The notes under the pieces: generated by a model
What the model saw: only the letters and a program-made list of their open reading frames with translations
Databases searched by the model: none
What the model was told of the DNA's origin: nothing
Program-made: the position numbers and the translations under genes
In this document: positions 1 to 9,276 of the stretch, piece by piece
How positions within the stretch are numbered: position 1 is the first letter of the stretch
How the letters are laid out: each line of letters begins with the position of its first letter
Assembly (NCBI GenBank): GCA_964511535.1
Contig: CAZEFW010000083.1
Span: 1-37,982, forward strand
From: CAZCFB01 sp964511535
GTDB taxonomy: Bacteria; Myxococcota_A; Polyangia; GCA-2747355; CAZCFB01
Direction of reading: 5' to 3'
DNA length: 37,982 nucleotides

Positions 1-1597
1 CCTGTCAACCTAATTCAGGGCTGAGATGGGGACATTTCTAACTGGACGCTACACAAGCTGAAGCAGGGGCCGCGCCAGTACCCGGGCCGGAACCGGAAAT
101 GACGGCGTTAGCAAGCATCTTGGAGAATAGGGTATGGTTTAGGAACCGGAATGTGGGCCCGGGACGGTTCGCAACCCAACGCCGGGCCGTTAGCCAGCCT
201 CAAGGTACACGCCGGACAAATCGGTAACACTTTAGTCCGTACACGGAATTAATACCCAACGGCATGCATTCATTGAACAGAATCCTGAAACCCACTGGGC
301 CAGCCTTAGGGGAAATAGCTCCATAGGATTCTTCATTGCAGTCAGCGTTTATACATCAACAAGTTAGGGCGTTTTAGCACAGTGGAATGTTGATGGATTA
401 ATGTACACCTGCGATTGCATCGACTTTGCCACTGGTATCAACAAACAAAAGCTTCAGGAGCCTTATCAATCGGCTATGGAAGACCTCGCTTGCGATAGGA
501 GACTTTGATAGAAAGAGGAGCGCATGTTACGTGAAATGGAGAAATACCCGTGCTGTATGGATTCGCTCTAGGCTCGCATTTGTGTCCAGAAGATAATGGC
601 AAGGTGCAAATCGTGACATTGCCGGAATTCCAAACCATGAATAGGGTGTGCCGATCTACTGCGGTTATGGATACGACCTTGCCATGATTAGGCGTCGCAG
701 CAATGGCTATATTGGCTTTCCATTGGAACGACAATCCCCAGAAGAAGACGATTGTTAAAATGCAGAGGATAAACAATGCAACAAGCGTCAGATTTTTTCT
801 CTGCACGACTGATCTCCATTTTCTAGGGGTGCAATTTTTAATGCACATATCGGTCCAATAAAGTGCATGGGAAAAAGTTCTAAGATTCCAACCTCTAGTT
901 AGCCCCCCGTGGGCCTACGTGTTGGAAATCTGACAACCTGTTCGAAAGCGACAGGACTCGACGGGAGCGGATATTCAGCCGAGCGTTCGTGCTCTATGTA
1001 CTAGAGGCGATATTGGTAAGCACAATGTGATGTCACGGTTAAATACAAAAGGATGCATTGCCCAAGAAGTTGGCCGAACAAACAGCATTGGGCGCGTGGG
1101 AATATCTGAAATCTGCCGCAGACAAGGCTCAGGCTATGAATTTGGGCAGGACCCGAGATCCAATAGGAAGCTACTTTGGAGTTGGCTGAGACCTTTGTTA
1201 TGTAACTAGTTTTGAATCGAGATCCGGCTAGCACACACCTAAGAGGCCCCGGCCGTCAATAAGTAAACGTATTCCATCAGCCAGACCTTCGCTGGCTATT
1301 TGCCACAGGATAAATCCGACAGGTCGTTAGCTCCGGCTCGATTTCTTGGTGGGAGGGCAGGCAAAGGCTCTGCCTCCAAACACCTATTGAGGCTCAAGCA
1401 TCAGTACCAACGCGGACTGCGACCGCGTGAACCGACGCCTGCCCGGCGCGGCTTGGCATCTGGCGGCCTAGAAGCATATCCGGACCCTCTTGCCGTCCCA
1501 TTCAATCGACGCCATGGACCGTGTGGGCTCCTGGCGAGCCAGGGCGGACGCGTGGTAGATTGGGCAACGTCATGGATGCCTAAACGGGGGGACCTTC
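1..1597. other. Low-GC stretch without a convincing gene
   Basis: From 1 to roughly 1280 the base composition is close to even, in strong contrast with the GC-rich sequence that follows. Open frames are short and none shows a recognisable domain. The longest is 474-848 on the minus strand, listed separately. A short plus-strand frame ending at 1189 reads like protein (ends ...GRTRDPIGSYFGVG) but has a stop at 1040 just upstream and no ribosome site. From about 1280 to 1597 the GC content rises, still without a gene. The segment could be a decayed or horizontally acquired island beside the T6SS locus, or a low-quality contig end. Confidence 0.5.
474..848 (-). CDS. Possible small single-pass membrane protein, unrecognised
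   Basis: A 124-residue frame with an ATG start. Residues about 20-42 form a strongly hydrophobic segment (VALFILCILTIVFFWGLSF) preceded by basic residues, so the product would be anchored with its C-terminal part outside the cytoplasm. The remainder contains several cysteines and short beta-like stretches but no motif I can name. No good Shine-Dalgarno sequence precedes the start, and the codon use follows the low-GC background rather than the rest of the window. It may be a chance open frame. If real, it would be a foreign gene next to the T6SS cluster. Confidence 0.25.
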   Translation of the reverse strand: MCIKNCTPRKWRSVVQRKNLTLVALFILCILTIVFFWGLSFQWKANIAIAATPNHGKVVSITAVDRHTLFMVWNSGNVTICTLPLSSGHKCEPRANPYSTGISPFHVTCAPLSIKVSYRKRGLP

Positions 1598-2452
1598 TTG
1601 TATTCTCGCTGCAGCCCGAGATTCCCGATGTTCATGGTCTGCCTGTGGACGGCCTGCCTTTGTCTGCTGCCAGGTCTTTTCAGCACGGCGGCAGCGCAGG
1701 GGCAGCCTGAAGAGGCGGCGAGCCCTGAGGATCGCCGCTACCAGGTGCCGGTAGCGAGTGGCGGCGGTTCCGAGGGCGACGCAGCCAGGGGCTCCGCTGC
1801 AGAAGAAGGCAGCCGAGAGTATGTGCTAAGGCCGAGAGCCTTCAGTCCCAACAACATGAAGTTTAGCGCCGCCCAGAGGGCCATGTTGATGCTGCTGGGG
1901 GCCAGGCTGGATGCATTTGACCTGCGGGTGGCCGAGCGGCTGGGGGGGCGTGGGTTTGGTTCGGAGGCGTTTGTCAGCTCGTATCGGAAGTACTCGGAGA
2001 TGCGGAGTCGAGGGACGGACTACAGGCACTTTGATCGGTGGGTGGTGGAGACCATCGCGGTGGGGACGGCGCTGAATTTGAGCGAGAAGGAGCTGGGGGA
2101 TTTGGTGTCGCACCGGCATGATGCGCACCTGTCCATCACCGAGGCGTACAACCGGCATGTCGCTCCGAAGAAGGCCCACCGGAACCTCGGCATCATCTTC
2201 ACGACCATCGGCGCGGCCGCGATTCTCGGCGGCGGCCTGTTCCTGGGGCTCAGGGAGGACAGGTACGGGCAGGACAAGAAGTCTCACGTGATCATGGGCA
2301 TCACGGGTCTGTCGCTGGGCGGGCTTTGCGAGCTGGTGGGCATTCCGCTGCTGGTCTATGGCGTCATGAACCCGAGGGAGACCTATCCGGAGGGGGCGCT
2401 CGACTCGGAGCCTGTTGAGCGGCTGAGGTCCAGAGCAGCAGATCGGCGCTGA
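1598..2452 (+). CDS. Exported protein with two C-terminal membrane segments, function unknown
   Basis: A 284-residue protein. The N-terminus is a signal peptide (hydrophobic about 11-27, likely cleavage after AAA near 33). A low-complexity Glu/Ala/Gly-rich spacer follows to about 75, then a helical domain at about 85-190. Two hydrophobic segments lie at about 196-218 and 231-257, joined by a short charged loop. The chosen start is TTG, preceded by a GGGGGGA ribosome site at 5-base spacing. ATG at 1628 (MFMVCLWTAC...) also gives a good signal peptide. I recognise no family. It points toward the convergent T6SS operon, so a link to secretion is positional only. This is the first gene with the high-GC codon use of the window. 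Confidence 0.7.
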   Translation: MYSRCSPRFPMFMVCLWTACLCLLPGLFSTAAAQGQPEEAASPEDRRYQVPVASGGGSEGDAARGSAAEEGSREYVLRPRAFSPNNMKFSAAQRAMLMLLGARLDAFDLRVAERLGGRGFGSEAFVSSYRKYSEMRSRGTDYRHFDRWVVETIAVGTALNLSEKELGDLVSHRHDAHLSITEAYNRHVAPKKAHRNLGIIFTTIGAAAILGGGLFLGLREDRYGQDKKSHVIMGITGLSLGGLCELVGIPLLVYGVMNPRETYPEGALDSEPVERLRSRAADRR

Positions 2453-2495
2453 CGGGACGACATCCACGCGGCGCTGTGATTTCCCGCTGAACCTC

Positions 2496-3137
2496 TCAGC
2501 TGCTCCGCATCAACACCCGCGCCGGTGCGCCGTCGGCGCCGGCCAGCCTCAGCGGCAGGCACAGCAGCTCGCACTGGCCCGGCTCGGCTTGCGTCAGGTC
2601 GAGGCCCTCCACCACCCACACGCCGGCGGACAGCAGGGTCCTGTGCGCCTCGTAGCGCGCTGACTGGGGGCCGTCCACGGACAGGGCGTCGATGCCCAGC
2701 AGCTTGACCTGCTGCCCGGCCAGGTACAACGCCGCCTCGGGCGACAGGTGCACGTAGCTCGACGACAGGGGCTCTTCCCACCAGCGGCGATCAGAGTTGT
2801 GGGTCTGCAGCAGCAGCCGCTCGCCTGGCTGGACGTCGAAGCGCGCCAGCTCGTCCGCGGTGACCTGCTCCGGGTCCTGGATGCGCAGCACCCGGGCCGG
2901 GCCGATCATGGCGTCGGGGGGCATGGCGTCCACGGTCTCGCCGCGGCGGAAGAAGTGCGCCGGGGCGTCGACATGGGTGCCGGTGTGGGCGCTGATGTCC
3001 AGGTGGGTCACCGAGTAGTCGTCGCCCCGGCCCAGGTCCTGCGAGCGCGACACGTGGGGCGCGGGGTCGCCGGGCCAGCGGATCATGCCGTCGGAGATGG
3101 GGACGCTGATGTCGAGCCAGCCGCCGCGGGACGCCAC
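2496..3137 (-). CDS. Cyclase-family (kynurenine formamidase-like) metal hydrolase
   Basis: A 213-residue protein matching the cyclase / kynurenine formamidase family, whose characterised members hydrolyse N-formylkynurenine and typically run to about 210 residues. The metal-binding signature HTGTHVDAPAHF sits at 51-62 (H51, H55, D57, H61), preceded by the conserved DIS...WPGD region near 9-24. The start is GTG, four bases after the tssA stop, so the gene is the translationally coupled last gene of the T6SS operon. No other tryptophan-catabolism gene is nearby. Substrate assignment to kynurenine is therefore uncertain; other members act on different cyclic or amide substrates. Nothing suggests export. 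Confidence 0.85.
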   Translation of the reverse strand: MASRGGWLDISVPISDGMIRWPGDPAPHVSRSQDLGRGDDYSVTHLDISAHTGTHVDAPAHFFRRGETVDAMPPDAMIGPARVLRIQDPEQVTADELARFDVQPGERLLLQTHNSDRRWWEEPLSSSYVHLSPEAALYLAGQQVKLLGIDALSVDGPQSARYEAHRTLLSAGVWVVEGLDLTQAEPGQCELLCLPLRLAGADGAPARVLMRSS

Positions 3138-3141
3138 CGGC

Positions 3142-4122
3142 TCAGTCCTCGCTGCTCTCGCCGTCGCCGTCGCCGTCGCCGTCGACCTCGTCCGCCTGGC
3201 CGGAGAGCATCTTGTCCACCTGATCCTGCATGTCCATCACCCGCCCGGCGTAGGCCAGCTGGTCCTCCAGGCGCTTCTTTTCGGCCTCCAGCTGCTCGGA
3301 GCGCTGGCGGTAGTATTCGGACACCAGCTTCAGCGCGCTCTGGGTCTGCTCCACCACCTGCTCGGCCTGCTGGTCCGAGGCGATGCGGTCCAGGGACAGG
3401 GCCGCGGACCCCGTGACCACCGGAGGCGGGGGCGCCGCCGGGGCCGGCTGCCCCTCGGCGCCGGGCATGGGTGACGCCTCGGGATCCACCGGGGTGTTGG
3501 CCCCGGCCCAGGCCGCCGTCTCCTGGGCCGTCAGCGGGTCCTCCATGGGCGGCGCCTCGGGCGGGGGCGGCGAGGTCTGCGACTGGTGGTGCTCCAGCTC
3601 CCGCGTGAACGGACCGATGGCCGGGTGCAGGTCGCCGAACCGCTCGCGCAGCAGCCCGTCGAGCCGACTGAACTGCTCCCGGCACGCGGCGATGGGTGTG
3701 TAGTCGTCGTTGTTGGGCTGCATGGTGCCGAGGAACCGGGTCAGCGTCTGCAGCATCCAGGTGTAGTCCCCGGCGCGCCCGCGCAGCCGCCGCAGGGCCG
3801 GGAACATCACCTCCCACGAGGACTCCACGATGTCACCGTACGCCTTGAGGCCGGCCGCCAGCCCGGCGTACTGCTCCTCCACCAGCAAGGCCACGCACAG
3901 GCTCGACAGCAGGGTGGTGTCCTTGGTCCGGGTGGACAGCAGCATGGTGGACACTTCGATGACCTGGGGCCAGTCCGGGGTCAGCCCCTCCACCGACTGG
4001 AGCTTCTTGATCTCCATGTCCACCTGCTCGAACTCGTCGTCGTAGCGGCAGTCCTCGCCGCCGGGGTCGGCCTCGCTGATGGGCTGGGACCAGGTGGCGG
4101 CGCGGGTCTCGATGTCGCTCAT
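3142..4122 (-). CDS. tssA: T6SS assembly protein TssA (ImpA N-terminal domain), atypical C-terminus
   Basis: A 326-residue protein with the ImpA N-terminal signature: W-x-x-PIS near 11-16, then the RYDDEFEQVDMEIKKL stretch and a helical repeat domain to about 175. TssA proteins contact the baseplate and cap or guide the sheath and tube in the cytoplasm. After the N-terminal domain comes a proline-rich linker (about 180-235), a coiled coil (about 255-310, SEYYRQRSEQLEAEKKRLED) and a very acidic tail (DGDGDGDGESSED) encoded by a short GTCGCC-type repeat. The usual folded C-terminal assembly domains are not evident, so this is a short or unusual TssA. The ATG start is preceded by GAGGC. It lies between tagF and the cyclase gene. 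Confidence 0.85.
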   Translation of the reverse strand: MSDIETRAATWSQPISEADPGGEDCRYDDEFEQVDMEIKKLQSVEGLTPDWPQVIEVSTMLLSTRTKDTTLLSSLCVALLVEEQYAGLAAGLKAYGDIVESSWEVMFPALRRLRGRAGDYTWMLQTLTRFLGTMQPNNDDYTPIAACREQFSRLDGLLRERFGDLHPAIGPFTRELEHHQSQTSPPPPEAPPMEDPLTAQETAAWAGANTPVDPEASPMPGAEGQPAPAAPPPPVVTGSAALSLDRIASDQQAEQVVEQTQSALKLVSEYYRQRSEQLEAEKKRLEDQLAYAGRVMDMQDQVDKMLSGQADEVDGDGDGDGESSED

Positions 4123-4150
4123 GGCTATGCCTCGCGGTGGGTCTTGGTTG

Positions 4151-5086
4151 TCATGCGCCGAGCAGGGCCTCGAGGGGGGCGTCAGGCGGCGGCAGCGCCA
4201 CCTCGCCGGGGTCCTCCTCCCAGGTCGCCAGGTCGCAGATGTTGTCGTCCTGCCACTGCGGGGAGAGCAGGGCAGGCAGGGCCTTGCTGGAGCAGACGCC
4301 CGGGTAGAGCAGCATGTGCCCCGGGCTCCACAGCGCGCTCGGAACCAGCGGCCGGTCGAGGCCCCGCCGCAGCAGGGCGAGCCAGAAGCCGGCGTTGCCC
4401 TGGGCCTGCTGACCCAGGGGGCAGCGCAGCCCGTAGCGCGGCAGCGGCTTGCCGCCCTTCATGGACCGGGTCACCTGGTGGATCAGGCCCACCGCCTTGC
4501 CGGTCTGCATCAGGGCGCTCAGGCCGAGCATGGTGTTGAACGCGGCCAGCCAGGGGGTCTGCCCGAGGTACGCCTGGTGCGCCTCGCGGGCGCGGGCGAA
4601 GCTGGCGGCGTCGGGCGGTTGCAGCGCCCGGGCGGCGGCCAGCAGCTCGTCCCGGCTCAGGGTGTTTCGCCGCTGCAGCACGCTGGTGGCCGCGGCGATG
4701 AACGGCTCGTGGGGCGCGGCGTCGAACCCGTCGGCGGCCAGGCTCTGGTCCACGTAGGCGAAGATGATCAGCGGGAACTGCCGGCCGATCTCGTCGCGGC
4801 TGGGGGCCATGACGCCGAGCAGGGCGCTGCCCGCCCGCGCCTCGCCCGGGAACCCGAGCAGGAAGCCGGCCGAGAAGAGCGAGCCGTAGGCCGCGTCGAA
4901 GTCGGGCAGCACGCGGCCCGCCCGGTCGATGGCCGCCGAGAGCCACTCGTCGAGCAGCGAGATCTCCGGCCCCGAGGCGTTCTCCCGCAGGAAGTCCCCG
5001 GCGCCCGGATGTTTGCCGTACAGCCCCACGCCCGCCGAGCGGGACGGTGGGGGCGCCTTCTTCTTTTTCTTGCGGCCGAACAGCAT
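4151..5086 (-). CDS. tagF: T6SS-associated protein TagF (ImpM family)
   Basis: A 311-residue protein. After a basic N-terminus (MLFGRKKKKK) comes the ImpM/TagF signature VGLYGKHPGAGDFLREN at about 20-36, then the FDAAYGSLFSAGFLLGFPGEARAGSAL and SRDEIGRQFPLI blocks typical of the family. In Pseudomonas, TagF represses T6SS assembly post-translationally by sequestering the FHA protein, alongside the PpkA/PppA phospho-switch. This cluster also encodes FHA proteins and a PP2C phosphatase, so the same role is plausible. The start is the ATG 20 bases after the tssM stop; the longer upstream reading is out of place inside tssM. The C-terminal half is longer than a minimal TagF and I assign no separate domain to it. 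Confidence 0.88.
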   Translation of the reverse strand: MLFGRKKKKKAPPPSRSAGVGLYGKHPGAGDFLRENASGPEISLLDEWLSAAIDRAGRVLPDFDAAYGSLFSAGFLLGFPGEARAGSALLGVMAPSRDEIGRQFPLIIFAYVDQSLAADGFDAAPHEPFIAAATSVLQRRNTLSRDELLAAARALQPPDAASFARAREAHQAYLGQTPWLAAFNTMLGLSALMQTGKAVGLIHQVTRSMKGGKPLPRYGLRCPLGQQAQGNAGFWLALLRRGLDRPLVPSALWSPGHMLLYPGVCSSKALPALLSPQWQDDNICDLATWEEDPGEVALPPPDAPLEALLGA

Positions 5087-5106
5087 CAGTTCACCCGCTC
5101 CTCCTG

Positions 5107-8100
5107 TCAGCCACGCGGACAGCGCATGCCGCTGCGCAGCAGCCGCCGCAGCATCAGCGGGTTGTCGCTGCGCTGGGGCTTGAACTCCATCTGTACCCTG
5201 ATGGTGCCCTCCTTGAGGGTCCACTCCATTCGGTACCAACTCCCCTTGCGCACCACCGACGCGTCGTCGATGAGCCGCAGCAGCGCCCAGTCGCCCTGGC
5301 GCACGATCTGCTCGCTCAGCCCCTCGCTGCCGCGCACCGTCAGCCGCGCCTCCTTGCGCGTCTCGCCGGGCCACTTGTAGACCCACCAGTCGCGCGGGCC
5401 CATCTTGTAGGTGTTGGCCGTGCCGTCAATCGACAGCTTGATGTCCGAGACCATGTACGGCGACCCCTCGGCGATGATCGGCTCCGCGGGCCTCACGGTG
5501 AAGCTGAACGCCGGGGCGCTGGCGCCCGAGGGGAACAGGGAGTCGGTCACCGCGCGGGCCTTGCTGTAGAACGCCAGGATGGCCGGCGACACGCGCTTGC
5601 CCGGCTTGACCGTGTAGCGCTTGCCCGACAGCTCCACCTGGTCCTTGAGCGTCTCGTTGAAGAAGGTCCACACCTTGCCGTCCGGCTTGAACAGCTCCGC
5701 CACGTCCCCGATGAGCGCCTCATCCGAGCCGCCCCCGAAGGGGTACTTGCCGGCCAGCTTGGCGAAGTCGCCGCACACGTTGGCGCTGAAGCTCTCACCG
5801 GTGGCCTCGCTGACGCCCGTGGTCACGGCCACCATGGTGAACTTGGTGGGCGCCTCGAGCAGCCGCTTGAGCGCGGCGTTGAGGGCGGAGGGCGAGAACC
5901 CCTGCATCAGCCGCTCGGTGAAGCGGTTGGTCTCCTCCACCGCCGCCTCGAAGTCGCTGGTGTCGGCGGTGTCCTTGCCTCGCAGCTGGCCCAGGGCGTC
6001 GGCCACCTTGGTCAGCCGCTCCAGGTACTGCTTGAGCCCCGAGATCTGCTTGGCGCCGTCCGCGGCAGGCGGCGGCTTGACCAGGGCGTGGAAGTCGCCG
6101 TAGTACTTCTCGGTCTTGGTCTTCTTGCGCGCGCCGGCGGCGGCTTCCTTGGCCTTCTTGTCCAGGCCCAGCGCCTCGGCGCCCTTCTTGTACTTGCGCA
6201 GCTTGCCGCCCCGGCGGTCGATGGCCTTGCCCAGGGTGTCGCCGCTGACGCCCGGGGTGAAGTCGGTCTGGAACGCCACCGACTTGAGCAGCAGCTCGAA
6301 CAGCGGCGGCGAGCCGGTCAGCTTGTCCAGCAGCTGCAGCGACTCCTCCTTGTCCCGTGGCTCCACCAGCGAGATGCCGCCGATGAACTTGAGCCACGCC
6401 GAGCTGTACTTGTCGTAGTAGCGGTCCATCAGCTTGTCGGAGGTCTTGACCGTGGAGTCCTTCCACAGCACCCACGACTCGCCCTCGGTCTTGCGCACCA
6501 GGCTCTTGACCTTGCTGTAGCCGTCGCGCGTGAACACCCCCGGCACCGAGGCCTGGCTCACCAGCTTGGTCTCCACGCGGCCCTGCAGCGCGTCGCGCAG
6601 GGTGTAAGGCGGCAGCTCCTCCTCCAGCCGCTCGATGGAGCGCTTGTACAGCACGTCCGCCTCCAGCAGCCGCTTGCGCACCTTGGTCACCAGGGCGTCG
6701 TCCCGCTCCAGCCACGTGGCCTGCTTCAGCTTGCGCTTGCGCAGCTTGAGGTAGTGCTTGGCCAGCGTCGAGAGCAGCTCCTCCTGCGCCGTGACCGTGG
6801 GCGGCAGGCGCTTCTTCCACTCGCCCAGCAGCACCGGCAGGGCGAAGTCCACGTCCAGCAGCGATATGTCGGTGACCATCAGGTACGCCTTGAGCAGGTC
6901 GTATCCGCGGGTGGCGTCATCGGCGGTGCCCTGCCAGGTGTCGAGGTTGATGTCCGCCAGGCTCGCCTCGAGCTCCATGCCGGTCAGGTCGGCGAAGATG
7001 CGGAACATGCGCTTGGCGAACACGGCCTCGCTCGGCTTGACCAGCTCGTCGCCGCTGTAATAGCCGAAGTTGTACGTCCACGGCTCCCCGTCCTCGCGGT
7101 AGGTGGTCAGCAGGTCGATGTGCTGGCTCATCTTCTCCAGCGCGCGCAGGTTCTTCATCACCTGTTCGGGGTCGCGCACCGTGGCCAGCCGGGTGGTCTC
7201 GGCCAGCTTGCGGGTGTTGTTGATCAGCGAGCGGTTCTTTGAGAACGACAGCGTGGACAGCGACACCGCCGTGACCGACACCAGCAGCCCCACCGCCATG
7301 GCGGCCACGCGCAGGCGCCACTTGCGGGTCCGGTGGGACACGGTCTTGCCGCCCAGGTTTCGATCCGGGATCAGCACCCGGGTGAAGAGGTGGTGCAGGA
7401 AGTAGCTCTTCTTGGCCTTGCGCTCGGCGCCCCCGGCGGCGTCGGCGGCGTCGAGGCCCATGGCCTTCTCCATGCTGCCGGTCACCTGGTCCATGGGGCG
7501 CCCTTCCTGGGTGCCGCTGCACCAGTACACCCCGCGCAGGCGGGGCGACTCGGCGTACGGGTTGTAGACGAAGACCCGCTTGAGGAACGCCGCCAGGGCC
7601 GGGCGGGCCGCCTCGAGGTTGGTCGGGAACTGGTAGACCGCCGCCCGGGCGTCGGGGCGCGCCGCGGGCATGCGCGCCAGCATGCGCCGGCGCAGCGAGC
7701 CGAGCAGCACCTCCAGCTCCTCCTCGAACAGCCCCTCCACGTCAGCCTTGGCGTCGGTCAGCGGCACGGTGAAGCCGAGCACCTGCGCCCGCTTGGACTT
7801 CTTCAGGTCGCTGAAGAACTCCACGAACCCGCCCAGCAGGTCGCACTTGGAGAACAGCACGTAGACCGGGACGATCATCTCCAGCTCGCTGATCACCTGA
7901 TCCAGCCGGCTGCGAATCTTGGCCGCGATGTCCTCCACCTCGTCAGGGGAGGCCGCGATGAGGTCGCTGATGGAGATGCAGACGATGAGCCCGTTGAGCG
8001 GGTTGCGCTTGCGGTAGCGCTTGAGCAGCCGCAAAAACTCGATCCACTCCTCGTAGTCCTCGTCCTCGGAGGTGTAGCGCCCGGCGGTGTCCAGCAGGAT

Positions 8101-8601
8101 GGCGTCGTCGGAGAACCACCAGTCGCAGTTGCGCGTGCCGCCCACCCCCTTGATGGAGCGCTTGCCCCCGGAGGTGTAGGGGAAGTTGAGGCCCGAGCGG
8201 AGCAGGGCGGTGCTCTTGCCCGCCGCCGGGGGCCCCACGATCATGTACCAGGGCAGGGCGTACAGCGCGGTGCCTTTCTGGCCGCCGATGCGGCTCTTCT
8301 TCAGCGAGCCCACCGCCTCCTCGAACCCCTCGGTGAGCAGCGCGATCTCCTCGGCGTTGGCGCCGGGGCGGGCCGCGGCCTGATCGTTGGCAGCCTGCTG
8401 GCGCAGGCCGTCCTCCAGCCCCCCCGCGGCCTTGCGGTCGAGGATCGCCTTGACGATGAAGTAGATGATGGGCGGCAGCACCAGGGCGCATATGATCAGC
8501 ACCCGCAGCCAGACGCTGGTGATGCCCACGAAGGGCGCGCCGAGCCAGATCCCCACCGCCAACAGCAGGATGACCACCTCGAACAGCAGCAGCTTCCACA
8601 T
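5107..8601 (-). CDS. tssM: T6SS membrane complex protein TssM (IcmF)
   Basis: A 1164-residue inner-membrane protein of the IcmF/TssM family. Two N-terminal transmembrane helices lie at about 4-21 and 30-50. The cytoplasmic NTPase-like domain carries an intact Walker A (GPPAAGKST, 123-131) and a Walker B-type LLDTAGR (169-175). A third transmembrane helix follows at about 429-450, then a long periplasmic region ending in the beta-rich TssJ-binding domain (about 1010-1164). TssM is the central channel of the membrane complex and pairs with TssL and TssJ. The ATG lies four bases after the tssL stop, indicating coupling. The length is typical of the family. Confidence 0.96.
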   Translation of the reverse strand: MWKLLLFEVVILLLAVGIWLGAPFVGITSVWLRVLIICALVLPPIIYFIVKAILDRKAAGGLEDGLRQQAANDQAAARPGANAEEIALLTEGFEEAVGSLKKSRIGGQKGTALYALPWYMIVGPPAAGKSTALLRSGLNFPYTSGGKRSIKGVGGTRNCDWWFSDDAILLDTAGRYTSEDEDYEEWIEFLRLLKRYRKRNPLNGLIVCISISDLIAASPDEVEDIAAKIRSRLDQVISELEMIVPVYVLFSKCDLLGGFVEFFSDLKKSKRAQVLGFTVPLTDAKADVEGLFEEELEVLLGSLRRRMLARMPAARPDARAAVYQFPTNLEAARPALAAFLKRVFVYNPYAESPRLRGVYWCSGTQEGRPMDQVTGSMEKAMGLDAADAAGGAERKAKKSYFLHHLFTRVLIPDRNLGGKTVSHRTRKWRLRVAAMAVGLLVSVTAVSLSTLSFSKNRSLINNTRKLAETTRLATVRDPEQVMKNLRALEKMSQHIDLLTTYREDGEPWTYNFGYYSGDELVKPSEAVFAKRMFRIFADLTGMELEASLADINLDTWQGTADDATRGYDLLKAYLMVTDISLLDVDFALPVLLGEWKKRLPPTVTAQEELLSTLAKHYLKLRKRKLKQATWLERDDALVTKVRKRLLEADVLYKRSIERLEEELPPYTLRDALQGRVETKLVSQASVPGVFTRDGYSKVKSLVRKTEGESWVLWKDSTVKTSDKLMDRYYDKYSSAWLKFIGGISLVEPRDKEESLQLLDKLTGSPPLFELLLKSVAFQTDFTPGVSGDTLGKAIDRRGGKLRKYKKGAEALGLDKKAKEAAAGARKKTKTEKYYGDFHALVKPPPAADGAKQISGLKQYLERLTKVADALGQLRGKDTADTSDFEAAVEETNRFTERLMQGFSPSALNAALKRLLEAPTKFTMVAVTTGVSEATGESFSANVCGDFAKLAGKYPFGGGSDEALIGDVAELFKPDGKVWTFFNETLKDQVELSGKRYTVKPGKRVSPAILAFYSKARAVTDSLFPSGASAPAFSFTVRPAEPIIAEGSPYMVSDIKLSIDGTANTYKMGPRDWWVYKWPGETRKEARLTVRGSEGLSEQIVRQGDWALLRLIDDASVVRKGSWYRMEWTLKEGTIRVQMEFKPQRSDNPLMLRRLLRSGMRCPRG

Positions 8602-8605
8602 GGCG

Positions 8606-9271
8606 TCAGGTCCCCTTTGCCAGCTTCATCAGCAGGTCCACCGCGTCGCCGCGGCCCACCATCAGCAGAATAAAGAACAGCGCCACCACGAGCACCGCCA
8701 CCAGCAGCGCAGCGCCGGTGACCGGCAGGAAGGGGAAGTGCTTGCCCTCACCCACCGCCTCGTCGGGCGGGTCGCCGTGGGGCGACAGGCGCCGCAGCTT
8801 GCCCCGGACCAGCTCCCGCCGCAGGTCGTTGAGCAGCCCCGCCAGCTGCGGCTCGAGCCGCGGGTCGCGGTACTGCCCCTTGAAGCCGAGCAGGATGCAC
8901 AGGTAGTACACCTCCGTGGCGTCGGGGGACTGCCGGCGCAGCTGCGCCAGCCGCTCGAAGAAGTTCACCCCCGCCAGGGCCTCGCCGAAGAACTGCGCCT
9001 GCAGCGGTTGGCTGGACCAGGTCTGCTTGTCCTGCCACCCGCTGTACAGGATCGCCTCGTCCATGAAGGCGGACAGGGCGTACTGCGAGGCCTCGATCTC
9101 GGCGGGCAGGCAGCCGCGCCGGGTGGCCATGGCCTTGAACCCCTCGAACATGGACAGCACCTGCTGGCGCAGGGCGCCGGCGTCGGGCAGCTCGGCGGTG
9201 CCGTTGGCGATGGTGGCGCCGAGCAGCAGCAGGTCGCGGCTCAGGTCGGCCAGCGTCTGATCTTGCGCCAT
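8606..9271 (-). CDS. tssL: T6SS membrane complex protein TssL (DotU)
   Basis: A 221-residue DotU/TssL protein. The cytoplasmic helical domain includes the family stretch EIEASQYALSAFMDEAIL at about 58-75 and YYLCILLGFKGQYR at about 121-134. A single C-terminal transmembrane helix (about 183-208) anchors it in the inner membrane, leaving a very short tail without a peptidoglycan-binding domain. This matches the non-extended form of TssL. Gaps to tssK (5 bases) and tssM (4 bases) show tight co-translation. It binds TssM and connects to the baseplate through TssK. Confidence 0.94.
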   Translation of the reverse strand: MAQDQTLADLSRDLLLLGATIANGTAELPDAGALRQQVLSMFEGFKAMATRRGCLPAEIEASQYALSAFMDEAILYSGWQDKQTWSSQPLQAQFFGEALAGVNFFERLAQLRRQSPDATEVYYLCILLGFKGQYRDPRLEPQLAGLLNDLRRELVRGKLRRLSPHGDPPDEAVGEGKHFPFLPVTGAALLVAVLVVALFFILLMVGRGDAVDLLMKLAKGT

Positions 9272-9276
9272 GGTCT

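Noticed and set aside
936..960. tRNA-like T-arm (CCTGT ... ACAGG around TTCGAAAG)
   Set aside because: The loop is nine bases and no acceptor, D or anticodon arm can be built around it.
1043..1189. Short plus-strand frame with protein-like composition ending GSYFGVG
   Set aside because: A stop lies immediately upstream, there is no ribosome site, and two other frames of the same stretch are also open, so chance is likely.
5047..7242. Long open frame on the plus strand opposite tssM
   Set aside because: High GC leaves the antisense frame open. The product is a low-complexity Leu/Gly/Arg/His string without domains, while tssM on the other strand has clear motifs.
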